From Elgaria multicarinata webbii (lineage: Eukaryota > Chordata > Lepidosauria > Squamata > Anguidae): a stretch of 64,000 nucleotides of DNA. Numbering within the stretch: the first letter of the stretch is position 1; every line of letters starts with the position of its first letter. Location of the stretch: the NCBI RefSeq assembly GCF_023053635.1, contig NC_086192.1, positions 16,778,001 through 16,842,000 of the forward strand. The letters run 5' to 3'. Position numbers and translations under genes: made by a program. Of this stretch, positions 47,601 to 59,600 are shown piece after piece. The notes under the pieces were generated by a model that saw nothing but the letters and a program-made list of their open reading frames with translations, was not told where the DNA came from and ran no database searches.

Positions 47601-50600
47601 GATGGCCTTCAGACACTGCCCAGGTCACGCTGCGCGATATATGAAAACAAGGGCTGGGTTTTATGTCCTTTTATTTATTTATTTGTAATATTTTAATACC
47701 ACTTTTCCACAATAGTTCCCAGGGCGGTATATACAACAAAACCTAATAAAATGACAATAATCGCATTGAAACAAGCAAACAACAATCAATAAAACCATGT
47801 AAAAATATTAAAACAATATTCAAGACACTAATAGCAATTTAAAAGGCAAAATTAAAAAAAACCCTTTTTGAAATTTTGGGATAATAGAATCACTAAAGCA
47901 AACCCACACATGAATGAATAGGGAGCCCTGTCATCCCGTGCTTTAAAGAAGTTGAGGTGGGCAACTTTTTAAAAATACGGGTGTGGGTGTGGGTTGGGCC
48001 CTGCTGGGGCCTCTCGTAGGAGCATGCATGGTGGGGTCTTGCGCGTGGCCCAGGCAGGAACCCGGCTTACAGGTGCTAGCCCACGTCAGAAGAGGCATGG
48101 GGGGCCCCACGGGCAGGGGGGCGGGTGGGCGTTGCGCTCGAGGAATGGCCGCGAACCCAGCTAGGCTCACTGGGGCCTTGGCTCACCTTAGCATTTCAGC
48201 TATTTATTTCTGCACTTCATTGCTGCTCTAGAACCAAGTTCTCAGAGTGGCTTAAAACAAGAATTTTAAATATGTACAATGCAAGAGGCCAACAATAAAA
48301 TAAAAAGCAGCATGAAAACAACTAGCAAAGGCTCTGGGCCCGTTAAAAGGCCTGGGAAATCAGAAGGCCCTCCCCTGGCACCAGAAGGCGCCATTTGCGG
48401 GGGACCCTCCTGCCCGCAGGGGCGATCCTTTGCCACCCGAGGCCGGGCCTGCCTGGCTAGAAGGCATCCGGCGTGCCTCGTGGGCGAGCCTTGGGCGCAC
48501 CCTTGCCATTGTCCTGCCTCCTCCCAATGGGGAGCGGGGCGGCAGTTCAGGGGCCCTAGAGAATTCCTGAATGTGAGACCACCTGTAAGACTGATCCCAG
48601 ACCCCCCCAGCCCCCACCCTGCAAAGGAGCGTTGTCCTTTAAAATGTGCAGAGCAAAGCAGAGAAACGTTTGGCCCATTTGTCCTCGGAGAACGGCCTGT
48701 TTGCAAACCCAGAAGTTGTTCCTGGGGAGACAAGTTCGTTAGGATTGGGGGGCTGAAATGAGTAACATCCAGAGCCGAAATTGCGGGAGGCAGGAATTGT
48801 GTCCAACTCCCCACACACAAACCCAGCCCCCACCCCCCTAGACAAAAGTCTTTTGGGTGGCTGATTCCTATCCTCTGGCCTGCCGCTCCCTTCCCGTGGA
48901 GCGCCCGGGAGCCTCGTCTGGGCAATGGCATGTGGCATTTTGACTGGAGGGGTCTGGGTGCCCCGACTCGGCTCCGGTTGTTTTGGGGGGAATTTATTTT
49001 CTCCCAGCCTGATTAAGCTCTGAATTGCAAGGACGCAGACACGTGAAATAGCATAAATCCTCAAACACAATTGTACTTTTGTTCTTAAGATGGACGCTTT
49101 GGAGGCTGTGCGTGGTAATGATGTGGCTTCCTCATGGGCTAAAGTCGCTCAGGCATATCGACTAGGAAAGCGGTGTGGAAGAGGCAGGAGCCCCACCGCT
49201 TTCACAGCCCCACGCAAGCGGTGTGGAAGCGGCCTGTGGCCTGCGTCCATGGACTCCAACGCTCGCCGATGCGCTTCAGTGCTGCGATAAAGCAGCTGTG
49301 TGGCTCCTGCCTCTTAGAGGACGCTTCCATCGTTCAGTATCCCGCCTGGTGTAGATCTGGACACAGCTTCTCTCCTTTGGGTTTTATCAAAGTAGGTGAC
49401 GGACCCTTGGGCTGGGCTACTTTGGGGTTGTCTCACCCCCCACCCCCGCCGGCAGGACAGTTGTGGAGAAGAACACCTGGGAGGGTGTGGCCTTGCCAGG
49501 GGCTGCAGCCTCCCCTTGTCCTTGCTGCCGGCACCACAAACCGATCCAGTAGAGCCGGGCTTCGCCCGTCCTGCACCGGCACCCGCTCTCTTCCCTGAGC
49601 CTCCTGATCCTTGCCTTGGGACGCCCGCCACCACGCTGCAGCCATTTTGCTGTGGACTGCCCTCACGGCCCTCATCGGAAGGGTGCATGGAAGTGATGCC
49701 CACCCACGTTTAGGAAATGCTTCAGGGCTGGGTTGAGCGGCATGTGTCCGTCTCTGTGACCAGCGGCCCCACTGGTCATGACTAGGTGGGCATCTGTGTT
49801 TCTCCTGCTGGGGCCAATGGCAGCCTTGGGGCCGGGGGTGGGTGGTTTTAATTGGGAAACCCCTGTGAGGGGAAAGGCTGAATACACCCCCCCCCCACAC
49901 ACACACCCCTGCTATTACACAGTCTTGATCTGGACTGCAATCCAGACAAGACAGATGGAGTCCTGGTCAGGAGGGAGACCAGTTGGGGTTGTACACCCCA
50001 CCCCACCCCCACTTGAAGAGTCAGCATTGCAGGCTGAGGGCCGGGGCTGCCAGCTCCCCACCCAGGTGATCGGTGGCCGGGAGGGCCTTTGCCCAGCTTA
50101 GCCTGGCGCCCCAGCTGTGCCCGTTCCTGAGGACGTCAGTCCCGGCTACGGTAACACCTGCCTTAGTTACAGCGAGATCAGATTACTGTGATGTGCTCTC
50201 TGTGAGGCTACCTTGGGAGAAGCATTTGGAAGTTGCAGTTGCTCCAGAATGCAGCAGCAAGGAGGCAGATGGGGAATGTCCATGCGGCCCCATGGGGCCA
50301 CACCTGACCTGTGATGTCTGCACTGGTTACAGTTTTGCTTCTCGGCGCAATTCATTGTGTTGCTGATTACCTGTAAAGCTGCAAATGGATTGGGTGCAGG
50401 ATAGTTGTGTGTGTGTGGGTGGGTGGGGGTTCTCCCATACCACTCGGATGCTCCTTCAAGTCAGAAGGAGAGTGGCCCTTCTGTGTGTCCCACTCAGGGT
50501 GGAGCCTCAGCTGATGGCCACAAGTGGCTTCTCAACAAGTGGCTTCTCAGTGGCTGCACCCATACTGTGGCACACCTTGTCCCATGAAGTGTGGGTGGCT

Positions 50601-53600
50601 TTGTCTCTGGTTGTCTTTGTTCGTTGGTAAAGACATATGTTCTACTCCGCCCCTCCCTCCCCCCGGCCCATCTGGTCTCAGTTCCACCTGTGCAGCACTG
50701 GCAGACCCAGGCAGACCGGTGGGGTCAAGCCGAGCCCATGACCAGCGGTCCTCACAGGAGCCCGTGTGCTTGTGTGACTCCCCGTGTCCGGGGAACGCCA
50801 AGGCTGTGCATGTGTTTGCAGGGCTGGCCGTGACACGGCCTGACCAAGGTAGAGGCCTCCGGTGCGCCTGCCTGCTTAGTGCTGCCCCTTTGCCCCCCTG
50901 CAGGATTTGGGCATGGAGTCCACCTCCTTGGATGATGTGCTGTATCGCTACGCCAGCTTCAGGAACCTCGTCGACCCCATCACCCACGACCTGATCATCA
51001 GCCTGGCCAGGTACATCCACTGCCCCAAAGCGGTAAGTGCTCCCTCGCGGTGTGGCTGCTGTGGGCTTGCGGAAGGGGAAAGCGGGCTTGGAGGGGGGGG
51101 AGTGGAGGGCAGCCCAGGGGCTGCCTCTGGGCTTTGGGTCCCGGGAGGCCTGGCTGGGCTCAGGTGCTAGTGGGGGGGGGGGAGGCAGGTGCTGCTGAGG
51201 TCTGCAGCGGCTGTGACTCGCCTGGGCGGAGAAGCCTTGCTGGGAAAGGCCAGCGGCAGCGAAAAAGGCCAAGCCAGCGTTCTAGTGAAGAGCGAGGAGC
51301 ACAAGAGGTCAGGCTACTAGCCACAATGGCTCGGAACGACGCCTCCCTTCTCTCAAAGGCCGAGGGGGGGGGGGGGCGCCTGGCAAGCACTCGCCTCTCC
51401 AGGGCATTTTTCTGGCTCGTGCCGCAGACGAGGAAGCCTGGGTTTGAGCCAATAGTGTGGTCATTCCTCTCTGCCTTTTAGAGAACAATTAAGCAGCCTG
51501 GAGAGAGAGCGGCAGCTGAATGGTCTGTGTGGAGCTCAGGCTGAGGGCCGGAACGCAACGGGGCGGAGCAGATGGGGTTTCCTTTTTAAAAAAATATTCT
51601 AGTAGGACTGAAATATTACCTGCCCGTGTGAACTCGTGGTGTGTGTGACTGCGTATGCCCTTGTGTTTCATTCAGGATTCCTTTTTCTGGGTGGTCCTTG
51701 CTTGCTTCCTGTGATGGAATTAAATTTCTCAGTACAAATTTTCACAGGATTCAGCAGCTGGTGCCTCCAAAGGACATTCAGATAGCTCTGTCGGGTTTCT
51801 GGGTTGTTCTGCGATGGTGGTGATGACGAAGTTGACATTTTACTGTCCTAATATGGGAGGCGGGCCTGTGCTGCCCTCTGTGGCGGCCCCACGGCTGCTT
51901 CGGGCCTCAGTGTCTCCTGTGGGGCTGGCTCAGTCTTGCATTGCCCCTTCCCAACAAGCCACAGCCTCTGGCTTGGATGTATTCATAGAATAGCAGAGTT
52001 GGAAGGGGCCTGCAAGGCCATGGAGTCCAACCCCCTGCTCAATGCAGGAATCCACCCTACAGCATCCCTGACAGGTGGCTGTCCAGCTGCCTCTTGAAGG
52101 CCTCTAGTGTGGGAGAGCCCACGACCTCCCTAGGTCACTGATTCCATTGTCATACTGCTCTTACAGTCAGGAAGTTTTTCCTGATGTCCATGCTGTAATA
52201 GGAGAATAGGAATAGAAATAATATTTATTTATTTATTATTTATTTTATTACATTTATATACCGCCCCACAGCCAAAGCTCTCTGGGCGGTTTACAATAGT
52301 TAATAACATTGAACATTAAAAAGTATATAAAATTTAAAACCATCAAAAATATAAAAACAACAGTGTAAAACAGTATCCATTTATTGGCCGCTAGCCCTGA
52401 TGTCGGGTGGGAAGGTGCCGTTGCCCTCGTCTCCTGCTTGTGGGTTCCTGTGAACCGAATGGTAAACTAGGTGGACTTTTGGTCTGATCCAGCGTCAGGG
52501 CTCTTTCTTAGTTTCTTTAGGCTCTTATAAACTGGGACGAATCGGGACCTCAAAAAGTCCCCCTGTTGCACACCTGATTGGTTTTCAAAACCGTGTCACA
52601 TTTCTCATACATACAGTTTCCAGGGTGCTTTCCTACGTTATCGGTTCTTGAGGTACCTTTGGGTTTCCGAGTGCAAGATGGATACCTCTGGCTTCCTGCA
52701 ACTTGAGCCCGTTATCCCAGAGTGCAGGACATGGAATAATGGGCTCAAGTACAGGAAGCCAGATTCCAGCTGGACATCAGGAAAAACTTCCTGACTGTTA
52801 GAGCAGTACGACAATGGAATCAGTTACCTCGGGAGGTGGTGGCCTCTCCCACACTGGAGGCCTTCGAGAGGCAGCTGGACAACCATCTTTCAGGTACTCT
52901 TTAGGTTGGATTCCTGCATTGAGCAGGGGGTTGGACTCGATGGCCTTAGAGGCCCCTTCCAACTCTGCTATTCTATGATTCTATGACTCCAGCTGAGAGG
53001 AGTGAGCGATGGGGCAGCTTTGGACAAACCCTTCTTCACACAGCTGCGTCTGCAGTAACACAACTCTCCATGTTGGCTGTGCATTATGACGCAGGGGTCT
53101 GCACGCCCAGCATGGAATTGCAGTTGGGGTGGGGGGTCTTTGAAGCCCACCTTGCACCTCATCTTTAAGTAGCCACATGCTGTTGAGGGATGGTGTCTCC
53201 CCGTCCAGTGATGGCAGCCAACAGGACACCCCTAAATATAGCATTTGGCCGGGGGGTGGGGGGCTAGACCTGATAGAGGCTTCCTGTCCAAGAGGAGGGA
53301 CTGTTACGTGGTTTCTCTCTGTCCACACGAGGAGGTGAAAATGAAGCTGCCGCTCCTTCGAGAAACAAGCAATGGGCTCCCTTTGTGTTACTGACGGCGT
53401 GCCAGAGAGAGGTTGCCATTTGAGTTTGCCTCGTTTAAGAACGCAATGGAGGGATGAGATGAACTGCATAGCTAGGGAGCGTATTGGTTCTCCCCACCCC
53501 CCTTGGGCAAGTCTTGTTTTTCTGCCTTTGAGGGATGCTGAGGGGGACCTTCCCTTTTCCTGGCCCCAGTGCGTGCAGACGGCAGGGAGGGCTGGAGCCT

Positions 53601-56600
53601 GGCGGACACGCTCCACACGCTTTCCTCCTGCCCTGGCGGGTGGTGAACGCGGCAGCATGAAACGCTCAGCGCAAACTGATCCCTGCAGGACGGGGATGTG
53701 CTCATGGATCTCTGTGGCGAGGAGTAAAGGCTTCCCCCGGGGAGAGGGGCTGGGGGTGCAGAGCAGCGCGTGCGCATGTCCTTCAGGAAGTGGGGGGATG
53801 CGCCCGGTCGCAGCAAGCGACGCGGCTGGACTGGGGAGAAACCCCAGCTATTTCCAAAGCAGAAATGCGTGCTTTTGCGCGATTGGTGATTTAAAACACA
53901 CGTGCTCACAGCTGGATACATCTTAAATTTTAACCCTGTTTGTTATTGCTGGGGAAATGTCACCTTGTACATTGTTTATTCCATAGATAAGTCCCTGTTT
54001 GTACGTTCCGATGGCGACTCAAGGCTACAAACCACACCACGTTTTTATTTCAGCCGTTGGTTTTCAGTGTGCACACACCTGCCCTGAGAAGGGCCACTGG
54101 CTGGCAGGCCAGGTGAGACTTCAGAAGCCCTCTAGAACAGCTTGGCAGCGTGGGGGGGGGGCACAGCGGGCGGAGCTTGGACAGCTGGGTTGCTCTCTCA
54201 GGTAGGCAACTGAGTGGCCCTTCCTGGGACCTGCAGAGACTCCCTGTCTCTGGGGAGTCACAACTGGGGGGGTTATCAGTTTAGCTCGAACAGCCAGGCC
54301 GTGCTAATTGGGAGCCTGATCAGTGCCCGCTGGGAAATTGCCTGACAAGGGAGGGAGTTCCAACGGCCTGAGAAGAGCCTGGGACTGGCCAGCGCGAGCC
54401 ACGAGGCCTGTAGATTTGAGAAGGGATAAAAGAGTGGGCCGCCAGGGGCCCGTCTTCCCTGGGCCTGTAAGTGCGTGATGCGGAAGATCCCCGCTGAGCT
54501 GGGTGAAAGCTTGGTCTCTAGCGAGGTTTTCTTATGTTGAAGTGTCTGGAGGTTCCAGGGGAATTTATTTGCCTTACGCTGCCTCCTCGGTTAGTTGGTT
54601 GGTGTTCTATTGGTATTTTACTTTTGCACCAGAAAGGCAGGATATAAACGTTTTGATTAATAAAAATAATGTCTGGGGCTGTCTTTCCGAGGGCCTCCCC
54701 AGCCCATAACGAGCAGCTCATGGCACCCGGAGCCGCCTCCCCCTCCCCCTCCCCGGAGCCAGTAGGGGCCTCCTTCCTTCCTTCCTTCCTTCCTTCCACC
54801 AGACCAGCGTCAGGTGCGGCCTCATCTCTGCCCCCGTCGTCCTCGGTTCTGCCGTGTCCCACATGACAGACCCCCTTTTGGCTGAGAGTTGGGGCTGCAT
54901 CCCAGGCAGAAGTGGCTCCTCCGCTTCCTTCTAGCCCTGCCTTAACCTGTCTTTCCCCTCGCGGTTCCCCCAAGGAGCTCTGACCTCAATCTCCCAGCCC
55001 GCCCTGCTGCACGGCAGACCTCGGCTGAGGGGTAAATCGCTCAGGTGCCTCCAAGGCAATCAGGGAGGGGGTCTGGTGCACAAGCACCGCCCAGCATTGC
55101 ACCTCTCGGGACCCCTGGCATGCGGGGGGGGGGGGGAGGGGAGACTGGGATCTGGCTGGGGAGGGGGAAGGTGGGCGGCTGTGTTCGTGCCCCCCTCCCC
55201 CCCAGTTCTGACTTGATTGGTGCAAACGCCCCCCTTGCAAAATGGGCCTAAGACCCCATTTCAATGAACTGGACCCTGCCTGGACTTACCCGGGCTCACG
55301 AGTCCAAGGGCTGCAGGTGGGGGCCCTCGGGAAGCCCACGGGCCAGAGGGAGGGGGGCGGGCAGCTGCGTGTGGGCAGCGCCCTTTGGGCCTTCCTCGGA
55401 CGAGGCCTTCGGGCGCTCCCTCCCTTTTCTCCAGAGCCCCCACTCTTCCTGACCAGGGCCCGGGCTCGCAGGCAGGATCCGCAGCGCTACCTGCGTCGTC
55501 CTGTGTAAAATAGGTCGCCATGAATATTTCACAGGGCCTCATAAAGAATTCATGCCGGAATTCAGTGGGGGGCCGACCTGAATAGAGCAATTAGCGGTTT
55601 CCCCGGGGAGAGAGGGAGGGGAGAGCCCCCCTGTCCCAGTGCACCTCCGCAGCCCCTCCCTCTGGCTGAGACGTGGCCACCAGCGTCTGGCTCTGTGCCT
55701 GAGCTGGACACCGGCTGGCAAGCAAAGGGCTCCCAGCACCAGGCAGCCGTCGGCCCTGCGGACCCGGGAATTCGCCTGAGCCACGGTGCCCATGTGCCTG
55801 GGACGGATGACGTAAAGAAGAGCGTGCTTCTGGGCATGAGCAGATTGCCTTTCTCATTCCTGGGAAGCTACCACCACCACCACCCCTGCAGTGGCCTCTC
55901 AGGAGAGCCTGCACCAACTGGGGATGTTGGAGGGCTCCCAGAAATGTTCCTGGATCCAGGGGACAAATGCCCACAAGGGACCCCCGAGGAAGGTGACCGG
56001 CCCGGGTTCTCCAGGGGCGGCTCTCTCACCCTGCGCTGAGGAGCAGCTGAGCAAGAGGAGTGCCAGTGTGCCCCGGGCTCCCCACGCCGTTGGGCGCGGG
56101 GAAAGGGTCACCAATTGGGGGGGGGGCTTTAAAGGGGGTGAGAGAAATTCCTGGGGGAGGAGCAGGCTAGCTATGGCTCTGTGCTGCTTCCAGGATCTCA
56201 GGCGGTACACCCGTGGGCCTGGTTGCTGGGGAACATGGGTGGGAGGGTGCTGCTGCAGAAGGCTGCAAACAGCCGGGCCGAGGTCAGAGCCTGGCCAGGA
56301 GACACCCCCCTTCCCACCCCTGGCGATGGCAGGCAGCCAGACCTCAAGGGATGCCCGGCGTTGCGGGGGCTGAGGGCCAGCCGTGGCAGCCCCCGTCATT
56401 CGCTGTTGTCATGGCAAAGGTGTGAGCCGAGGGTGGGGAGGGCGTATGAGCGGAGTGGTGGGGTGGACTGGGTGGGTGGGGGGTGTATGCCGGGTCTCAC
56501 CCAGAGGGCCCTTTCCTCGCGGCTGTGCGAGTCCCCTAGCTTACTGGGCAGGTCTTACCTTAACTGTCGCTGAGTGAGGCGAAGGCAGGGCCTGAGACCT

Positions 56601-59600
56601 GGGTTCTGGTCGGTTGGCACGTGTGTGCGCGTGTGTGCTTGCTTGCTCATTGGCCGAAAGCCAATTAGCGTTCCCTAGACAGCAGGAGAAGCAGAAGCAG
56701 AATGAGCCTGTGGCAGAGGCCGCGGTGTGGGGCGCGCCTGTTGGCTTCTGATCGGCAGTGGCGGGGGGCTCTGGCGCTGGTGCCTGAATAGGGGCAGGCT
56801 GTGGCCAGGCGCCGCCACCGCCCTTGGGCACGAAGTGGAAGGGGCGAGAAAGAGGGGGCGAGACGACAGCGGCGGCGCCTGAGCTGCAGAGGATGGGGAG
56901 GGCCGGCTGGGGGCCGCCTTGGGCAGCAGCCGTGGGCCCTTCAAGAGGGCCAGTGGCTTGCTGTGCCCTGCAGGGCGAGGCTTTCCTGAAGCATTTTGCT
57001 CCTCAGGCTGCAGCTCTGTGGCCAGACTTGGAAGGGGCGATGCTTGAGTTGCGCCGTTTGGACCCGTCTTGTGGGAAAAACTGCCGGGCCAGGCGTCGCG
57101 CCTCCTGATTCACTGCGGAGGCCGCAGGGCAGAGAACGTCTCCGGCTGCAGCACGTCATGCGAGCTGATCTGGGCTGGGGGTCGGGGAGGGCCCCGGGGA
57201 GGACCGCACGGCTGGGCTGGGGATCTTCCCAGCAGGGCTGGGCTGGGGATCTTTCCAGTAGAGCTGAGCGCGTCCAGCCTCGACCCCCCCCCCCCCCGCA
57301 ACCGTCTGGCTGCTTTGCCGGAGGTGTCGTGGAACCGGGAGAGCGCATGAGGCGGCAGCCTCCCCCCAGGCTTTGCTCGCACAGTGATGGCAGAGAGCTG
57401 GGGGGTGGCGGGGGGGGGCACATCTGTCGTGAGGGTTCTGCTGTCACGGGGGTGGGGGTGGGGGTGGAGGGCTGCCGGATCCCTCTGGATGGGGGGCGGT
57501 TGAACGGCTGATGACCGCAACAGGCGGCCTGTGATGCCTGCCGCTTCTCCACTGAGGAGATCGGGTTGGTGCCGAGAAGGTCAAAGAGCGCGTTCTGCAC
57601 TGTGTGGGTTGATCTGGAGGGTGGGGGAGGCACAGGCGGGTAGGGGGGGCGGGCCTCCCTGCTGGTCGAGGTGAATGTGTGAGTATTTCAAGCGGAAATG
57701 GGAAGCCGGTGTGTTGGGTTTCTCACCAGCCTGCAAAGCAACACCTCTTGCAGTGCTTGGGGGAGAGGGGGGAGGGAGGGGGCTCTGTCCCACTCTCCTG
57801 CCTCCGTGTGCCAGGGCCAATTTCCGAGGCCATTGGCCCGCTGCTGGTGCTGCGTCATCCCCCCCCCCCCCAGCTTCCATCTGTGTCCATAACCCACGTG
57901 CCCCCCTTCTTTCCTTCCTTCTTTCCTTCCTCCCTTTGCAGGAGGGCGACTCGCTGGGGGCCATGGAGAAGCTGTGCCGGCAGCTGACCTACCACCTGAG
58001 CCCCCACTCCCAGTGGCGACGGCAGGGCATGGTGAAGAGGAAGCCGCAGGCCTGGTGAGCGAGGGAGGGGCGTCTCCTCCGCGAGGGCCACCGTGGGGCG
58101 TTGGAGGGGGCGGGGTGGGTGGGGAGCACCGGCTGAGTGGGGGCCAGACTCGCTGGGGGGAGAAGGACAAGTGGAGTGGCAGGGGGGAGGCCTCTGGGCC
58201 TTGTTCCCCCCCTCCCTCCCTGGCGGACCATGTGGGCCTGGAGGAAGCCGGAGGCCCCTGGGCAAGGCTGGCACGGGGGACGGGAGCAGCTGATCCTTCA
58301 GCAGGTAGAAACCTAGAAGAGTAATAATAATAACAACAATAACAAAAACAATAACATATTTATTACCCGCCTCTCCCTCTGGATCAAGGCAGGGAACAAC
58401 ACCAAATAAAACCAATGCAATATTAAAATAACAGTCACAACATCTTAAAATTCTTAGCTTTAAAATCCATCTGGGTAGGCCTGCCGGAAGAGACTAGTCT
58501 TCACAGGTGTCTTAAACTCAGAGAAGGCATTAAGCTGATGAATCTCCTCCGGCAGGCCGTTCCACAGTCTGCGGGCGGCGGAGGAAAAGGTCGGCCTAGT
58601 TGAGGCTGACTGGAGTAAACCTTTCCCAGAGGACCTGAGTGTGTGGGGCGGATTGTACGGGAGAAGGCGATCCCGCAGGTAGCCTGGACCCAAACCATGT
58701 AGGGCTTTAAAGGTAATAACCAACACTTTAGACTTCGCCCGTAAACTGATTGGCAGCCAATGAAATGATTTTAAAGTTGGTGTAATGTGGTCACCTGTAG
58801 GTGTACCTGTGACCAACCTGGCTGCCATATTTTGAACTAGTAGAGTAGAGTTAGAAGGGGCCTATAAGGCCATCGAGTCCAACCCCCTGCTCAATGCAGG
58901 TTCCACTGTCGTGCTGCTCTAACAGACTTGGAGTTTTTCCTGGTTTCCTGTAGCTTGAGCCCATTAGTCTGTGTCCTGCAGTCTGGGAAGATCAAGAAGA
59001 GATCCTGGCCCTCCTCTGTGTGACAACTGAAGAGTGCTCTCATGTCTCCCCTCAATCTTCTCTTCTCCAGGCTAAACATGCCCAGTTCTTTCAGTCTCTC
59101 TTCATAGGCCTTTGTTTCTAGACCCCTGATCATCCTGGCTGCCCTCCTCTGAACACGCTCCAGCTTGTCTGCGTCCTCCTTAATTGTGGAGCCCAGAACT
59201 GGACGCAATACTCAAGATAAGGCCTGACCAGGGCCGAATAGAGAGGAACCAGCACCTCACGTGATTTGGAAGCTATACTTCTATTAATGCAGCCCAATAT
59301 AGCATTTGCCTTTCTTGCAGCCCTATCGCACTGTTGGCTCCTATTCAGCTTGTGATCTACAACAATTCCAAGGTCCTTCTCGTTTGTAGTATTGCTGAGC
59401 CAAGTATCCCCCATCTTGTAACTGTGCCTTTGGTTTCTATTTCCTAAATGTAGAACTTGGCATTGATCCCTATTAAATTTCATTCTGTTGTTTTCAGCCC
59501 AGAACTCCAGCCTATCAAGATCACTGAAGTTTGTTTCTGTCTTCCAGGGTGTTAGCTATCCTACGCAATTTTGTGTCATCTGCAAATTTGATAAGCATTC

